In this document: piece by piece, positions 7,251-14,348 of the stretch
How the letters are laid out: the number at the start of each line of letters is the position of its first letter
Numbering within the stretch: position 1 is the stretch's first letter
Assembly (NCBI GenBank): GCA_036269915.1
Contig: DATBDM010000331.1
Span: 1-15,657 of the forward strand
Direction of reading: 5' to 3'
DNA: 15,657 bases
From: DATBDM01 sp036269915
Lineage (GTDB): Bacteria; Actinomycetota; Thermoleophilia; Solirubrobacterales; Solirubrobacteraceae
The notes under the pieces: generated by a model
The model's database searches: none
What the model saw: the letters and a program-made list of their open reading frames with translations, nothing else
Told to the model about the DNA's origin: nothing
Made by a program: the position numbers and the translations under genes

Positions 7251-8711
7251 GTGGCGGCCGAGCGCGAGCCGCTGCGGGTCGTCTCCCCCACGACCGGCGA
7301 GTCGCTCGGAACTGTCGCGGCGGCGACGCCGGATGCGGTCCGCTCGGCGGTCGTGCTGGGGCGGCGCGCGCAGCCGCTCTGGGGCGCCGTTCCGGTGGCT
7401 GCCCGGGCCGCCTTCCTGCGCCGCGCGGCGCAGGCCGTGCTCGACGAGCTCGAGGCGCTGGCGGGACTGCTCGCACGCGAGACCGGCCGGCCGCGGACCG
7501 AGGCGCTGCTCGCCGAGCTGCTGCCGAGCGTCTCCGGTCTGCACGCGCTGGCCGACGCCGCGGCCGCGGCGCTCGGCGACCGGCGGCTCGGGCGCCGGAC
7601 CGCGCGCGCCGCGGGGCGGCATGCCGCGCTCGTCCAGGCGCCGGTGGGCGTCGTCGGGCTGCGCGGCGGCGCGGCGTCGCCGTGGGCCGAGCCGCTGCTC
7701 GAGGCGGCGGCCGCACTGGTCGCCGGCAACGCGGTCGTGCTGGTCCCGGCCGCGCGGCTGGCGGGCGACCGCATCGCGGGCGTGCTGGCGCGCGCGGGCG
7801 TTCCCGAGGAGCTGATGGTGGTGCTGCACGGCGTCGAGGCGGCCGGCGCGCTCGGCGGCGCGTGCGACGCGGTCGTCGAGCTCGACCCGCCGATCGCCAA
7901 GGGAACGATGCTCGTGCTCGACGGGGCGCCGCTCGGCGCGGTGGTCTCCGGAGCGCTGTGGGCGGGGTTCGCCGGCGGCGGACGCCATCCGGCGGCGGTC
8001 GGGCGGATCGTCACCGCGCCCGGCATCGGCCGGCCGCTCGCCGAGGCGCTCGCGGAGGGCACCCGGCGGCTGCGGCTCGGCGACCCGTCGGACCCGACGA
8101 CCGAGATCGGCCCGCTGCCGTCACGCGAGCGGCTGGCGGCGGTGGAGGCCGCGGTCGCTGACGCGGAGTCCGAGGGAGCCGAGCGGCTCTGCGGTGGCCC
8201 GGTGTCGCTCGACGGGCTCGGCGGCGCCTTCTACGCCCCGGCCGTGCTGCGCGGCGTGCGGCCGGGCTCGGAGCTGCTGCGCGACCCCCCGCCCGGGCCG
8301 GTGCTGGCGGTCGTCGAGGCCGAGAGCGCGTCGGCGGCGATCGCGCTGGCCGACGCCGCGGGGACCGTCTCGGTGTGGGCCGGCGATCGCGAGCGCGGCG
8401 AGCGCGTCGCCCGCGGCCTGCGCGCCGAGCTGACCTGGGTCAACGAGCACGGCCACGCCGCCGCCGCGGCGCCGGTGCGCCTGGCGCGACACGTCCGCGT
8501 CCGCCAGCTCGCCTCGGGCTCCTCCCGCCTGCGCTCGGCCCGCTGGCTGCCGTACGACCCGGCGCTCGTCCGCACCCGCATCACGCTGGCCCGCGTCCTC
8601 TTCGGCCGCGAGAGCCAGCGGCTCGACGCCGTGCGCGCCGGCGCCCGCCCCGCCGCGCGGACGCTGGTGCGGCTGGGTCGCGAGGCGCTGGAGTCGCGGC
8701 GCTCGGGGTGA
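7251..8711 (+). CDS. Aldehyde-dehydrogenase-fold protein lacking catalytic residues (probable pseudoenzyme)
   Basis: A 486-aa protein clearly of the ALDH superfamily, closest in feel to succinate-semialdehyde dehydrogenases. It has SPTTGESLGTV near residues 9-19, the APVGVVG strand, LVAGNAVVLVPA, LVLDGAPLGAVVSGALW, AAVGRIV, the GPLPSRERLAAVEAAV helix and a GPVLAV segment. The catalytic positions are gone. The GQRC motif reads GRHP, with Pro247 where the nucleophilic Cys belongs and identical spacing to flanking anchors. PWNxP reads PWAEP (oxyanion Asn lost). VVxKP reads VVLVP (cofactor Lys lost). About 25 residues that normally hold the FTGS loop and the LELGGK glutamate are missing. A basic C-terminal tail of about 70 residues follows. 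GTG 7251 directly abuts the rarA TGA, with GGGAG (7237-7241) as a plausible ribosome site. Reading frame and codon use look maintained, so this is not an obvious decaying pseudogene. Role unknown. Confidence 0.88.
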   Translation: MAAEREPLRVVSPTTGESLGTVAAATPDAVRSAVVLGRRAQPLWGAVPVAARAAFLRRAAQAVLDELEALAGLLARETGRPRTEALLAELLPSVSGLHALADAAAAALGDRRLGRRTARAAGRHAALVQAPVGVVGLRGGAASPWAEPLLEAAAALVAGNAVVLVPAARLAGDRIAGVLARAGVPEELMVVLHGVEAAGALGGACDAVVELDPPIAKGTMLVLDGAPLGAVVSGALWAGFAGGGRHPAAVGRIVTAPGIGRPLAEALAEGTRRLRLGDPSDPTTEIGPLPSRERLAAVEAAVADAESEGAERLCGGPVSLDGLGGAFYAPAVLRGVRPGSELLRDPPPGPVLAVVEAESASAAIALADAAGTVSVWAGDRERGERVARGLRAELTWVNEHGHAAAAAPVRLARHVRVRQLASGSSRLRSARWLPYDPALVRTRITLARVLFGRESQRLDAVRAGARPAARTLVRLGREALESRRSG

Positions 8712-8749
8712 GTGGGCGGCGGGATCGCCATGGGTGGGTGGCGGGATCG
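8712..8749. repeat. Imperfect 16-nt direct repeat, 22-nt period
   Basis: The copies at 8712-8727 (GTGGGCGGCGGGATCG) and 8734-8749 (GTGGGTGGCGGGATCG) differ by one base. They lie immediately after the stop of the ALDH-fold gene, in the 114-nt convergent spacer. No function is recognised; it may be a small tandem duplication. Confidence 0.5.
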
Positions 8750-8766
8750 GCGAACTGCGGCTGGGT

Positions 8767-8799
8767 AGGGAGGCGGCGAACGTCCAGGCTTCACTCCCT
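8767..8799. terminator. Weak inverted repeat in convergent spacer, possible bidirectional terminator
   Basis: AGGGAG (8767-8772) pairs with CTCCCT (8794-8799) across a 21-nt loop, between the convergent ALDH-fold and hydroxyproline oxidase genes. There is no T-tract. The position fits a terminator, but the stem is short and the loop long, so this is only a candidate. Confidence 0.25.
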
Positions 8800-8825
8800 C
8801 AATGCCGGGGTTGACTTCGCCGAGA

Positions 8826-9965
8826 TCAGCCGAAGCGGTCCGGATGAAACGGCGCCAAATCGATCAGCGGCTGCTCGCCGCAATACGCCTGGGCCAGCAC
8901 CACTCCGGTCACCGGGCCGAGGGCGACGCCCGCGCCCTCGTGGCCAGTCGCCAGCCAGAGGCCGTCGACGGCGGCGGACGGGCCGATGGCCGGCAGGTGG
9001 TCGGGGAGCCAGGGGCGCAGGCCCGACCAGGCGCCCATGACCTCGAGCGCGCCCAGCACCCCGAACAGCCGCCCGGCGCGCGCGACCATCGCCTCCGACA
9101 CCGCCGGATCGACCGCCAGGTCGAACCCGCGGCGCTCGCGCGAGGAGCCGACGAGCACGTCGCCCTCCCAGGTCGTCTCCACCACCGTCGAGACCTGCAG
9201 GCCGGCGGCGCCCGACATGACCGAGCCGAGGTAGGAGCCGTCGACGACCTTGTGGCGGATCAGGTCCGGCCGCGGCCCGCGCAGGCGGACGAGCTGGCCC
9301 TTGCGCGGCTCGAGCGGCAGCGGCAGTCCCGCGCCGGACGCCAGCCCGGCACTCCACGGTCCTGCCGCGAGCACCACCGCGCCGGCCGCGACGAACCCCG
9401 CGGCCGTGTCGAGCCCGGTCACGCGCCCGTCCTCCACGGCGATCCGGGAGACCGCGCAGCCGAGTCGCACCTCGGCTCCCGCCGCGACCGCCTCGCGCAC
9501 CAGCGCCCGCGCGATCCGCGCCGGATCGCACTGCAGGTCCTCCGGGAACCACGACGCGCCGAACACCGGCCCGTCGAGCGCCGGCTCCTCCGCGCGCAGC
9601 GCGTCCGCATCGAGCAGCTCGCCGATCACCCCCGCGGCCCGCAGCCGCTCCAGCCGCGCCGGCTCGGCCGCCCACGTCCCGGCGTCGGGATGGACGATCA
9701 GCGCGCCCTTGCGGCGGATCCGCGCCTCCTCCCCCAGTCGCGCCTGCAGCTCCCGGTACACGTCGAGCCCGTGCCGGGTCAGCTCGAGCTCGGGCCCCGC
9801 GTCCTTGTCCGAGGCCAGGACGTTGCCCTCCCCGCGGCCGGTCGTCCCCTCCGACACGCCCGCGCGGTCGACCAGCGCGACCCGCACCCCGCGCACCGCC
9901 AGCTCGCGCGCCACCGCGCATCCGGCGATCCCGGCGCCGACGACCGCGACGTCGGCGACGCTCAC
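8826..9965 (-). CDS. FAD-dependent D-hydroxyproline oxidase/dehydrogenase (DadA/DAO family)
   Basis: A 379-aa flavoprotein of the D-amino acid oxidase/DadA family. In this cluster it would oxidise cis-4-hydroxy-D-proline to pyrroline-4-hydroxy-2-carboxylate. The N-terminal Rossmann motif is VVGAGIAGCAVARE (residues 8-21), followed by GTTGRGEGNVLASD in the FAD region. A mid-protein AAGPWSAGL strand and a C-terminal GLWLATGHEGAGVALGP segment complete the flavin site. The GTG start overlaps the TGA of the epimerase gene (GTGA, 9962-9965), so translation is coupled, and this is the last gene of the operon. Some bacteria use a multi-subunit hydroxyproline dehydrogenase with small iron-sulfur partners; none is found here, so a single-subunit enzyme is inferred. 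The family is secure; the substrate rests on gene context. Alternatives are other D-amino acids or sarcosine/glycine. Confidence 0.88.
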   Translation of the reverse strand: MSVADVAVVGAGIAGCAVARELAVRGVRVALVDRAGVSEGTTGRGEGNVLASDKDAGPELELTRHGLDVYRELQARLGEEARIRRKGALIVHPDAGTWAAEPARLERLRAAGVIGELLDADALRAEEPALDGPVFGASWFPEDLQCDPARIARALVREAVAAGAEVRLGCAVSRIAVEDGRVTGLDTAAGFVAAGAVVLAAGPWSAGLASGAGLPLPLEPRKGQLVRLRGPRPDLIRHKVVDGSYLGSVMSGAAGLQVSTVVETTWEGDVLVGSSRERRGFDLAVDPAVSEAMVARAGRLFGVLGALEVMGAWSGLRPWLPDHLPAIGPSAAVDGLWLATGHEGAGVALGPVTGVVLAQAYCGEQPLIDLAPFHPDRFG

Positions 9966-10963
9966 AGGGCGAAGCCGGCGGGGAACGGGTCCTCGGGATC
10001 GAGCAGGTACTGACCCATTCCGGTGACCCACGCGCGGCCCGTGATCTCCGGCACGACCGCCGGCCGCCCGGCGACGTCGGTCTCGGCCACGAGCCGTCCG
10101 GTGAAGCGCGTCCCGATCACGGACTCGTGCACCCACGGCACGTCGAGGGCGAGCTCGCCGCGCGCGTGCAGCTGCGCCATCCGCGCCGAGGTCCCCGTCC
10201 CGCACGGCGAGCGGTCCAGCCAGCCCGGGTGGATCGCCGTGGCCGCGCGCCCGTCGGCGCCGTCCGCGCCGGGGGCGTGCAGGACGACGTGGTGGCAGCC
10301 GCGAATGCCGGGGTCGGCGGGATGCACGGGCTCGCCGGCGTGGTTGATCGCGGCCATGATCGACAGCCCGGCCTCGATCAGCTCACCGGCGTGGCCGGGA
10401 CCGACGGTGAGCCCGATCGACGCCGCCGGCAGGATCGCGTAGAAGTTGCCGCCGAAGGCGAGGTCGTAGTCGACGGCGCCGATGCCGGGGACCTCGACGG
10501 TCGCGTCGCGCGCGTGCAGGAACGACGGTACGTTGCGCAGGGTCACTGACGCGGCGCGCCCGTCCTGGACGGCGACCCGCGCCTCGACCAGTCCCGCCGG
10601 CGTGTCGAGCCGGACCACCGTCTCGGGCTCGGTGACGGCGACCATGCCGGTCTCGACCAGCACCGTGCAGACGCCGATCGTCCCGTGCCCGCACATCGGC
10701 AGGCAGCCGGAGACCTCGACGAACACGACGCCCCAGTCCGCGTCGGGCCGCGCGGGCGGCTGCAGGATCGCCCCCGACATCGCGCCGTGCCCGCGCGGCT
10801 CGCGCATCAGCAGCAGGCGCAGGTCGTCCATGTGCGCCATGAAGTGCAGCCGCCGCTCGGCCATGGTCGCGCCGGGGATCGTGCCGACGCCGCCGGTGAT
10901 CACGCGCGTCGGCATCCCCTCGGTGTGGGAGTCGACCGCGCTGACCGCGCGCGCGGCTCTCAC
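9962..10963 (-). CDS. 4-hydroxyproline 2-epimerase (proline racemase family)
   Basis: A 333-aa cytoplasmic cofactor-independent epimerase that would interconvert trans-4-hydroxy-L-proline and cis-4-hydroxy-D-proline. Both acid-base cysteines are present: C91 in PMCGHGTIG and C254 in SPCGTGTSARMAQ. This argues against trans-3-hydroxyproline dehydratase, where the second or first Cys is typically replaced by Thr or Ser. The N-terminal VDSHTEG and the DPGIRGCHH segment are also family marks. The GTG start at 10963 overlaps the TGA of the DapA-like gene (GTGA, 10960-10963) and gives the usual family length. A longer in-frame extension overlaps that gene completely and was rejected. Proline racemase cannot be excluded from sequence alone, but the pathway genes on both sides favour hydroxyproline. 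Confidence 0.92.
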   Translation of the reverse strand: MRAARAVSAVDSHTEGMPTRVITGGVGTIPGATMAERRLHFMAHMDDLRLLLMREPRGHGAMSGAILQPPARPDADWGVVFVEVSGCLPMCGHGTIGVCTVLVETGMVAVTEPETVVRLDTPAGLVEARVAVQDGRAASVTLRNVPSFLHARDATVEVPGIGAVDYDLAFGGNFYAILPAASIGLTVGPGHAGELIEAGLSIMAAINHAGEPVHPADPGIRGCHHVVLHAPGADGADGRAATAIHPGWLDRSPCGTGTSARMAQLHARGELALDVPWVHESVIGTRFTGRLVAETDVAGRPAVVPEITGRAWVTGMGQYLLDPEDPFPAGFAL

Positions 10964-11844
10964 GCAGGCACGCCTTCGAGCACGGCGAGCGCCGCGCGCA
11001 GGTCCGCGCGCTCGCCGGTGGTGAGCGGGAGCCGGGGCGGCCGGCAGTCGCCGCCCGCGAGCCCGCGGTCGTCCATCGCCGCCTTGAAGTACTGGACGAG
11101 CTTCGGCGTCATGTCGAAGCGCGCGAGCGGCAGCAGCCGGCCGTAGAGCTCGCGGGCGCGCTCCAGCTCGCCCGCGCGGCACGCCTCCCACAGGGCGATG
11201 CAGTCCACCGGCGCGACGTCGGCGACACCGGACACCCACCCGGTCGCACCGGCGCTGAAGCCCTCGAGCGCCCAGTCGTCGCCGCCGACGAGGACCTCGA
11301 GCCCGGGCGCCGCGTTGAGCAGTGCCGGGATCCGCCGGGCGTCGCCCGAGCACTCCTTGGCCGCGACGACGCCGTCGACTTCCCGCGCGAGCCGCACCAG
11401 CAGCTCGACCGGCATGTCGACCCCGCTCGCCTCCGGGTTGTTGTAGGCCATGACCGGCAGCCCGCCGGCCTCGGCCACGGCGGCGTAGTAGGCCACGAGC
11501 TCGTCCGCGTCGGCCCGGTAACCGAACGGCGGGAGCAGCATCACCGCGTCCGCGCCCGAGTCGGCGGCGTCGTTCGCGAGCGCGATGGCAGCGGCCGGCG
11601 TCGACGAGGAGACGCCGACCACGACCGGCGCGCGGCCGCCCGCGGCGGCCACCGCGGCGTCGACGACGACGCGGCGCTCGGCGCCCGACAGCGAGCCCGC
11701 CTCCCCCATCGTCCCGTTGGCGACGATCCCGTGGACGCCGGCGTCGAGCAGCGCGGCGAGGGTCGCGTCGAGCGCGGCGCGGTCGATGTCGCCGTCGGCG
11801 CCGAACGGCGTGGTGACGGCGGGGATGATGCCTTCGAAGCGCAT
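10960..11844 (-). CDS. Pyrroline-4-hydroxy-2-carboxylate deaminase (DapA/NAL superfamily)
   Basis: A 294-aa class I aldolase-fold protein. The Schiff-base lysine is K163 in VVAAKECSG and the catalytic tyrosine is Y134 in MAYNNP. The usual GTTGE loop reads GTMGEAGSL. In hydroxyproline clusters this family deaminates and dehydrates pyrroline-4-hydroxy-2-carboxylate to alpha-ketoglutarate semialdehyde and ammonia. Location between the regulator and the epimerase is the reason for choosing that role over 4-hydroxy-tetrahydrodipicolinate synthase (lysine synthesis) or a sugar-acid aldolase. ATG 11844 is preceded by AGGA with 5-nt spacing (11850-11853), overlapping the end of the regulator gene. 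The 3' end overlaps the epimerase start by 4 nt. Superfamily certain, reaction inferred from context. Confidence 0.9.
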   Translation of the reverse strand: MRFEGIIPAVTTPFGADGDIDRAALDATLAALLDAGVHGIVANGTMGEAGSLSGAERRVVVDAAVAAAGGRAPVVVGVSSSTPAAAIALANDAADSGADAVMLLPPFGYRADADELVAYYAAVAEAGGLPVMAYNNPEASGVDMPVELLVRLAREVDGVVAAKECSGDARRIPALLNAAPGLEVLVGGDDWALEGFSAGATGWVSGVADVAPVDCIALWEACRAGELERARELYGRLLPLARFDMTPKLVQYFKAAMDDRGLAGGDCRPPRLPLTTGERADLRAALAVLEGVPA

Positions 11845-11854
11845 GGCGATCCTG

Positions 11855-12589
11855 TCAGTCGAGGGTCATGTACCGGCGCACGCGCCGGAGGTGCTGGGCG
11901 GCGTAGAGCTCCGCGGCGGCGCCGTCGCCCTCGGCGATCGCCTCGTAGATCATCCGGTGCTCGGCCGCGTGCAGGCGCGTGCGCCCGGGGGTGGCGACGG
12001 ACTCGTCGCGCAGTCGCCGCCACAGCGGCTCGTCCATGTGCGCGGCGACGACGTCGGCGAGGTCGAGCAGCACCGGGTTGCCGGTCAGCGCGGCGATCCG
12101 GCGGTGGAAGAGGCGGTCGGCGTCGCTCCAGGCCGCGCGCGCCCGGGGATCCTCGGCGTCGAGGATCGCGTCCATCGCCTCGAGCAGTGCCAGTGCCTCG
12201 GCGTCCGGGCCGCCGCGCTCGGCGGCCATCCGCGCGGCGGCGGGCTCGAGCAGCTCGCGGGTGGCGAGCAGGTCGGACGGGCTGGCGTCGTGCGGGAGCC
12301 GCTGCGCCCGCTCGGCGGCGCGCGCGGCGGCGTTCTCCGCCACGAACGAGCCGGAGCCGGGGCGCGTCTCGAGCAGCCCCTCGTTCTGCAGCACGGCCAG
12401 CGCCTCCCGCACGGAGGCGCGCCCGACCTGCAGCCGGCGCGCCAGGTCGCGCTCGGACGGCAACCGCTCGCCGGGCGCGAGCCGACCCGCCACGATGTCG
12501 GCGAGCAGCCGTTCGGCCACCTGCTCGTAGCGCTGCGCGATGCGCAGCGGCTCGGTGAGATCGGTTCGCTCGACGGACTGAAGGCTCAT
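11855..12589 (-). CDS. GntR family transcriptional regulator, FadR/FCD subfamily
   Basis: A 244-aa DNA-binding regulator. The N-terminal winged helix-turn-helix spans about residues 22-86, with LPSERDLARRLQVGRASVREAL (in two parts around 43-64) and the wing RPGSGSFV. The C-terminal all-helical FCD effector domain carries the expected metal ligands D158, H162, H211 and H233. It is the first gene of the minus-strand operon, 10 nt before the deaminase gene, and diverges from the semialdehyde dehydrogenase across 38 nt. The likely job is control of hydroxyproline use, including its own operon, with a pathway intermediate or hydroxyproline as effector. Most FCD members are repressors; the sequence does not prove the sign of control. 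Confidence 0.93.
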   Translation of the reverse strand: MSLQSVERTDLTEPLRIAQRYEQVAERLLADIVAGRLAPGERLPSERDLARRLQVGRASVREALAVLQNEGLLETRPGSGSFVAENAAARAAERAQRLPHDASPSDLLATRELLEPAAARMAAERGGPDAEALALLEAMDAILDAEDPRARAAWSDADRLFHRRIAALTGNPVLLDLADVVAAHMDEPLWRRLRDESVATPGRTRLHAAEHRMIYEAIAEGDGAAAELYAAQHLRRVRRYMTLD

Positions 12590-12599
12590 GATATTGGTT

Positions 12600-12613
12600 C
12601 GGTCACTGGACCG
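12600..12613. promoter_or_regulatory. Second candidate dyad in the hydroxyproline divergent promoter
   Basis: CGGTC (12600-12604) and GACCG (12609-12613) form a perfect 5-bp inverted repeat around ACTG. The GGTC/GACC half-sites resemble FadR-type operators, though the spacer is longer than the 1 nt of classical FadR. It overlaps the neighbouring 6-3-6 dyad by 3 nt. Candidate only. Confidence 0.35.
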
Positions 12614-12625
12614 GTAACGTACCGG
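12611..12625. promoter_or_regulatory. Candidate operator dyad overlapping divergent -10 boxes
   Basis: CCGGTA-ACG-TACCGG is a perfect 6-3-6 inverted repeat in the 38-nt spacer between the GntR gene and the semialdehyde dehydrogenase. It covers a plus-strand TAACGT (12615-12620), 7 nt before the dehydrogenase ATG, and a minus-strand TACGTT (12621-12616), placed to serve the regulator operon. Binding here could control both directions. The adjacent GntR protein is the obvious candidate ligand. Confidence 0.5.
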
Positions 12626-12627
12626 GC

Positions 12628-14157
12628 ATGGCCCTGACCTTCAACTCCGTCGACCCGCGCACCGGCGCGGCCGGCCCCGTCTTCGACGAGGCGCAGCCGG
12701 ACGACGTGCGCGCCGCGGTGGCCGCCGCGACCGCCGCCGCGCCCGCGCTGCGCGACCGCGAACGCCGCAGTGAACTGCTGCGCGGGGCCGCGGCGCGCCT
12801 ACGCGCCGCGGGCGACGAGATCGTCGCCACCTGCGAGGCCGAGACCGGCCTCCCGGAGTTCCGGCTGCGCTCCGAGCTCGAGCGTACGGCCGGCCAGCTC
12901 GAGCTGTTCGCCGCGGTCGTCGGCGCCGGCGACCACGTCGAGGCGATCATCGACACGCCCGACCCCGACGCGAAGCCGATCCCGCGCCCCGACGTGCGCC
13001 GCATGCTCTTCCCGCTCGGCCCCGTCGCCGTCTTCGGCGCGTCCAACTTCCCGCTCGCGTTCTCGACCGCGGGCGGCGACACCGCGTCGGCGCTCGCCGC
13101 CGGCTGCCCGGTCGTGGTCAAGGGGCACCCGTCCCATCCGGGCACGGGCGAGATCGTGGCGCGCGAGCTGCGCGCCGCCGCCGCGGACGCCGGGCTGCCG
13201 GAGGGCGTCTTCGCGCACCTGCTGGCCAGCGGCGTCGAGGTCGGCGAGGCGCTCGTCGACGATCCCGGCATCACGGCGGTGGGCTTCACCGGCTCGATCG
13301 CCGGGGGGCGCGCGGTCCACGACCGCGCCGCGCGCCGGCCGGTGCCGATCCCCGTCTACGCGGAGATGGGGTCGATCAACCCGATCGTCGTGACCGCCGC
13401 CGCGCTCGACGCGCGCGCGGAGGCGGTCGCCGAGGGCCTCGTCGCCTCCGTCGCGACCTTCGGCGGCCAGCTGTGCACGAAGCCGGGCGTGGTCTTCGTG
13501 CCCGCCGGCGCGGCCGGCGACGCGTTCGCCGCCGACGTCGCCGCGCGCCTGGATGCGGTCGAGCCGACGGTGCTGCTCAACGAGCGCGTGCGCGATGCGC
13601 TGGCCGCCGGCGTCGAGAAGCTCGCGGGGCGGCCGGAGGTACGGGCGCTGTCGAGCGCGCAGGGCGCGCCGGACGGGAAGGGGTTCTTCCATCAGCCGGC
13701 GGCGTTCGAGGCGCCGGCCGCCGCGGTCGCCGAGAGCGCGGAGCTGCTCGAGGAGCACTTCGGCCCCGTCGCCGTGCTGCTGCGCTACGGCTCGGCCGGC
13801 GAGCTGCGCGCGGCGCTCGGACGGCTCGAGGGCCAGCTGACCGCGTCGCTGCACGCCCAGCCCGAGGAGGAGATCGCCGAGCTGGTGGCGCAGCTGTCCG
13901 AGCGCGCCGGCCGGATCGTCTTCGACGGCTTCCCGACCGGCGTCGCCGTGACCCACGGCATGCACCACGGCGGCCCGTACCCGGCGTGCTCGAACCCGCT
14001 GCACACCTCGGTCGGCGCGACCGCGATCCGCCGCTGGCTGCGCCCCGTGGCGTTCCAGAACGCTCCGGCGTCGGTGCTCCCGCCCGAGCTCCAGGACGCC
14101 AACCCGTTGGAGATCTGGCGACGCGTCGACGGGGAGCTCACGCGCGACGGGTCCTAG
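12628..14157 (+). CDS. Alpha-ketoglutarate semialdehyde (2,5-dioxopentanoate) dehydrogenase
   Basis: A 509-aa aldehyde dehydrogenase of the class found in hydroxyproline and sugar-acid pathways; it oxidises alpha-ketoglutarate semialdehyde to alpha-ketoglutarate with NAD(P)+. The oxyanion Asn is in FGASNFPLAFSTAGGD. The cofactor strand is VVVKGHPSHPGT, where His follows KG instead of the classical KPS. FTGSIAGGRA is the nucleotide loop. The catalytic general base is E246 in AEMGSINP and the nucleophile is C283 in GGQLCTKPG. EEHFGPV and a C-terminal FPTGVAVTHGMHHGGPYP motif are typical of this subclass. ATG 12628 has no Shine-Dalgarno sequence; TAACGT sits 7 nt upstream, consistent with leaderless transcription. 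It diverges from the GntR operon and completes the pathway to the TCA cycle. Confidence 0.94.
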   Translation: MALTFNSVDPRTGAAGPVFDEAQPDDVRAAVAAATAAAPALRDRERRSELLRGAAARLRAAGDEIVATCEAETGLPEFRLRSELERTAGQLELFAAVVGAGDHVEAIIDTPDPDAKPIPRPDVRRMLFPLGPVAVFGASNFPLAFSTAGGDTASALAAGCPVVVKGHPSHPGTGEIVARELRAAAADAGLPEGVFAHLLASGVEVGEALVDDPGITAVGFTGSIAGGRAVHDRAARRPVPIPVYAEMGSINPIVVTAAALDARAEAVAEGLVASVATFGGQLCTKPGVVFVPAGAAGDAFAADVAARLDAVEPTVLLNERVRDALAAGVEKLAGRPEVRALSSAQGAPDGKGFFHQPAAFEAPAAAVAESAELLEEHFGPVAVLLRYGSAGELRAALGRLEGQLTASLHAQPEEEIAELVAQLSERAGRIVFDGFPTGVAVTHGMHHGGPYPACSNPLHTSVGATAIRRWLRPVAFQNAPASVLPPELQDANPLEIWRRVDGELTRDGS

Positions 14158-14263
14158 ACCAGCGGTGGGACCTGGCCGGAGATGGACACCTCGAGGACCG
14201 TCGGGACGCGATCAGGATCGGCAGCCGGAGCTGTGCCGCGCTCCAGATCGACTGGACCGAGAC

Positions 14264-14305
14264 TGCTCGGGTGCCCTGCAACCGAGGATGCGCCGCGCCC
14301 GAGCA
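14264..14305. terminator. 8-bp inverted repeat, possible terminator
   Basis: TGCTCGGG (14264-14271) and CCCGAGCA (14298-14305) are perfect complements around a 26-nt loop, about 110 nt past the dehydrogenase stop. There is no T-tract and the loop is large, so terminator function is tentative. Confidence 0.3.
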
Positions 14306-14323
14306 CCCTCCTACGCGGCGAGA

Positions 14324-14339
14324 CCGATCAGTCGATCGG
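14324..14339. terminator. Short compact hairpin just past the DUF2236 stop
   Basis: CCGATC-AGTC-GATCGG forms a perfect 6-bp stem with a 4-nt loop, 9 nt beyond the DUF2236 stop codon (minus strand). Its position suits a terminator for that gene or for both convergent genes. No U-rich tail is seen. Confidence 0.35.
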
Positions 14340-14348
14340 CGTCCGGCA

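Larger units (their letters stand above)
14158..14348. other. Convergent intergenic spacer, no gene seen
   Basis: This 191-nt stretch between the convergent dehydrogenase and DUF2236 genes shows no supported coding frame, repeat family or RNA gene. Two inverted repeats inside it (listed separately) may serve as terminators. Confidence 0.6.

Noticed and set aside
5261..8161. A 966-codon plus-strand open frame
   Set aside because: It runs antisense to the M20 gene and out of frame through rarA and into the ALDH-fold gene, is Arg/Ala/Gly-rich with no domain, and is a typical shadow frame of GC-rich DNA.
7251..8711. Active succinate-semialdehyde dehydrogenase
   Set aside because: The Cys, Glu, Asn and Lys needed for catalysis and cofactor binding are all missing.
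8813..8818. TTGACT resembling a -35 box
   Set aside because: It lies just past the 3' ends of two convergent genes with no -10 partner or downstream start in either direction.
9962..10963. Trans-3-hydroxy-L-proline dehydratase
   Set aside because: Both catalytic cysteines (C91, C254) are present; dehydratases of this family replace one of them.
10964..11353. Longer N-terminus for the epimerase
   Set aside because: It lies wholly over the deaminase gene, is Arg-rich, and GTG 10963 with the GTGA overlap gives the family length.
10960..11844. Lysine-biosynthesis DapA
   Set aside because: The fold fits, but the gene is embedded between a hydroxyproline epimerase and its regulator, and no diaminopimelate genes are nearby.
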